From NCBI GenBank assembly GCA_018899795.1, contig JAHIHJ010000381.1:1-24361 (forward strand): a stretch of 24,361 nt of DNA, read 5' to 3'. Both the position numbers and the translations under genes were made by a program. Source of the DNA: Methanobacteriota archaeon (lineage in GTDB: Archaea > Halobacteriota > Methanosarcinia > Methanosarcinales > Methanoperedenaceae). How positions within the stretch are numbered: position 1 is the first letter of the stretch; each line of letters begins with the position of its first letter. The notes beneath the pieces are model-generated. The model did no database searches and was not told the origin of the DNA. It saw only the letters and a list, made by a program, of their open reading frames with translations. This document shows positions 24,044-24,361 of the stretch, piece after piece.

Positions 24044-24361
24044 CTACTCTATCTTCCGCATCACGATCCCTTCAGCTACCTTCGGCAAAAAAAGCGTGGA
24101 CTTCTGGGGAAAATTCTTATGTTCCACGAACGCCTTTCTTTCAACGTCTTTTATTGAAAAAGGATTCATTAGAAAAGCCACATCGAATTCCCCGCTATCC
24201 ACTCTGGCTACCGCCTCGTCAGGACTTGCATTGAACGACACATCCTCTTCAGGCTTACCCCTGATCACCGGATTTATGAGCCAATCATGAAGAACTATCA
24301 GGTCAAGCCCCACTATTTCACCCCGCTTTTTTGAAAGCTCCCTGACCTCGTTCTCATCAGC
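24044..24361 (-). CDS. DUF1015 family protein, C-terminal part
   Basis: Only the last 105 residues lie in the window; the gene continues past its end. The segment VGLDLIVLHDWLINPVI, then FNASPDEAVARVDSGEFDVAFLMNPFSIKDVERKA and PQKSTLFLPKVAEGIVMRKIE, matches the C-terminal blocks of DUF1015 proteins, whose function is not established. In full-length members the block LHDWLI...F..S..EA...V..G..D.AFL..P precedes a final KSTYFYPK-like motif, as seen here. An internal GTG (24311-24313) could be mistaken for a start, but the frame is open upstream. The stop is TAG. Confidence 0.85.
   Translation of the reverse strand, partial: ADENEVRELSKKRGEIVGLDLIVLHDWLINPVIRGKPEEDVSFNASPDEAVARVDSGEFDVAFLMNPFSIKDVERKAFVEHKNFPQKSTLFLPKVAEGIVMRKIE

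Overview
The window reads as chromosomal DNA of a methane-metabolising euryarchaeon. The evidence is type II methionine aminopeptidase, archaeal HMG-CoA synthase/thiolase/DUF35, NOG1-type GTPase, HdrA, and Mmp10, the radical SAM enzyme that methylates an arginine of methyl-coenzyme M reductase. The HdrA-MvhD fusion followed by a polyferredoxin points to the Methanosarcinales side (Methanosarcina-like, possibly 'Ca. Methanoperedens'); the genus is inference. Stop codons of the 27 genes whose ends are visible are about 12 TGA, 9 TAA and 6 TAG, so TAG is in ordinary use as a stop.

Layout. 1-2695 (+): end of an M24 peptidase, map, a membrane-anchored exported protein and a SAM methyltransferase, tightly packed. 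2696-3307: non-coding gap between convergent units. 3308-6439 (-): gatC-gatA-gatB. 6581-7039 (-): proline-rich tail-anchored protein. 7158-8180 (+): flippase-like membrane protein, tail-to-tail with an MfnD-like ATP-grasp gene (8166-9062, -) that carries an in-frame TAG. 9147-9605 (+): small protein with possible SecB-like fold. 9687-9761 (-): tRNA-Pro(GGG).

9961-16305 (+): an HTH regulator, then HMG-CoA synthase, acetoacetyl-CoA thiolase, their DUF35 partner, an ABC ATPase, an ABC-2 permease and a site-2 protease. From HMG-CoA synthase to the protease the genes abut or overlap, so the first steps of isoprenoid (archaeal lipid) synthesis appear co-expressed with a membrane transporter/protease module. 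The ATPase is degenerate in several motifs. Repeats that look like an operator sit just upstream of the regulator's TATA box.

16323-18787 (-): mmp10, a RelE-type toxin with ribbon-helix-helix antitoxin, and a lipoprotein. 18950-23586 (+): NOG1-like GTPase, hdrA with fused MvhD domain, and an eight-cluster polyferredoxin, probably an electron-bifurcating or electron-transfer unit whose HdrBC partners lie elsewhere. 23608-24361 (-): a short PGF-CTERM protein lacking a signal peptide, and the C-terminus of a DUF1015 protein.

Most interesting points: the in-frame amber codon in the MfnD-like gene, the mevalonate-ABC-S2P operon with its degenerate ATPase, the operator-like repeats upstream of its regulator, and the HdrA-MvhD/polyferredoxin unit with a palindrome beside its promoter. 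I found no CRISPR array, insertion sequence or prophage.
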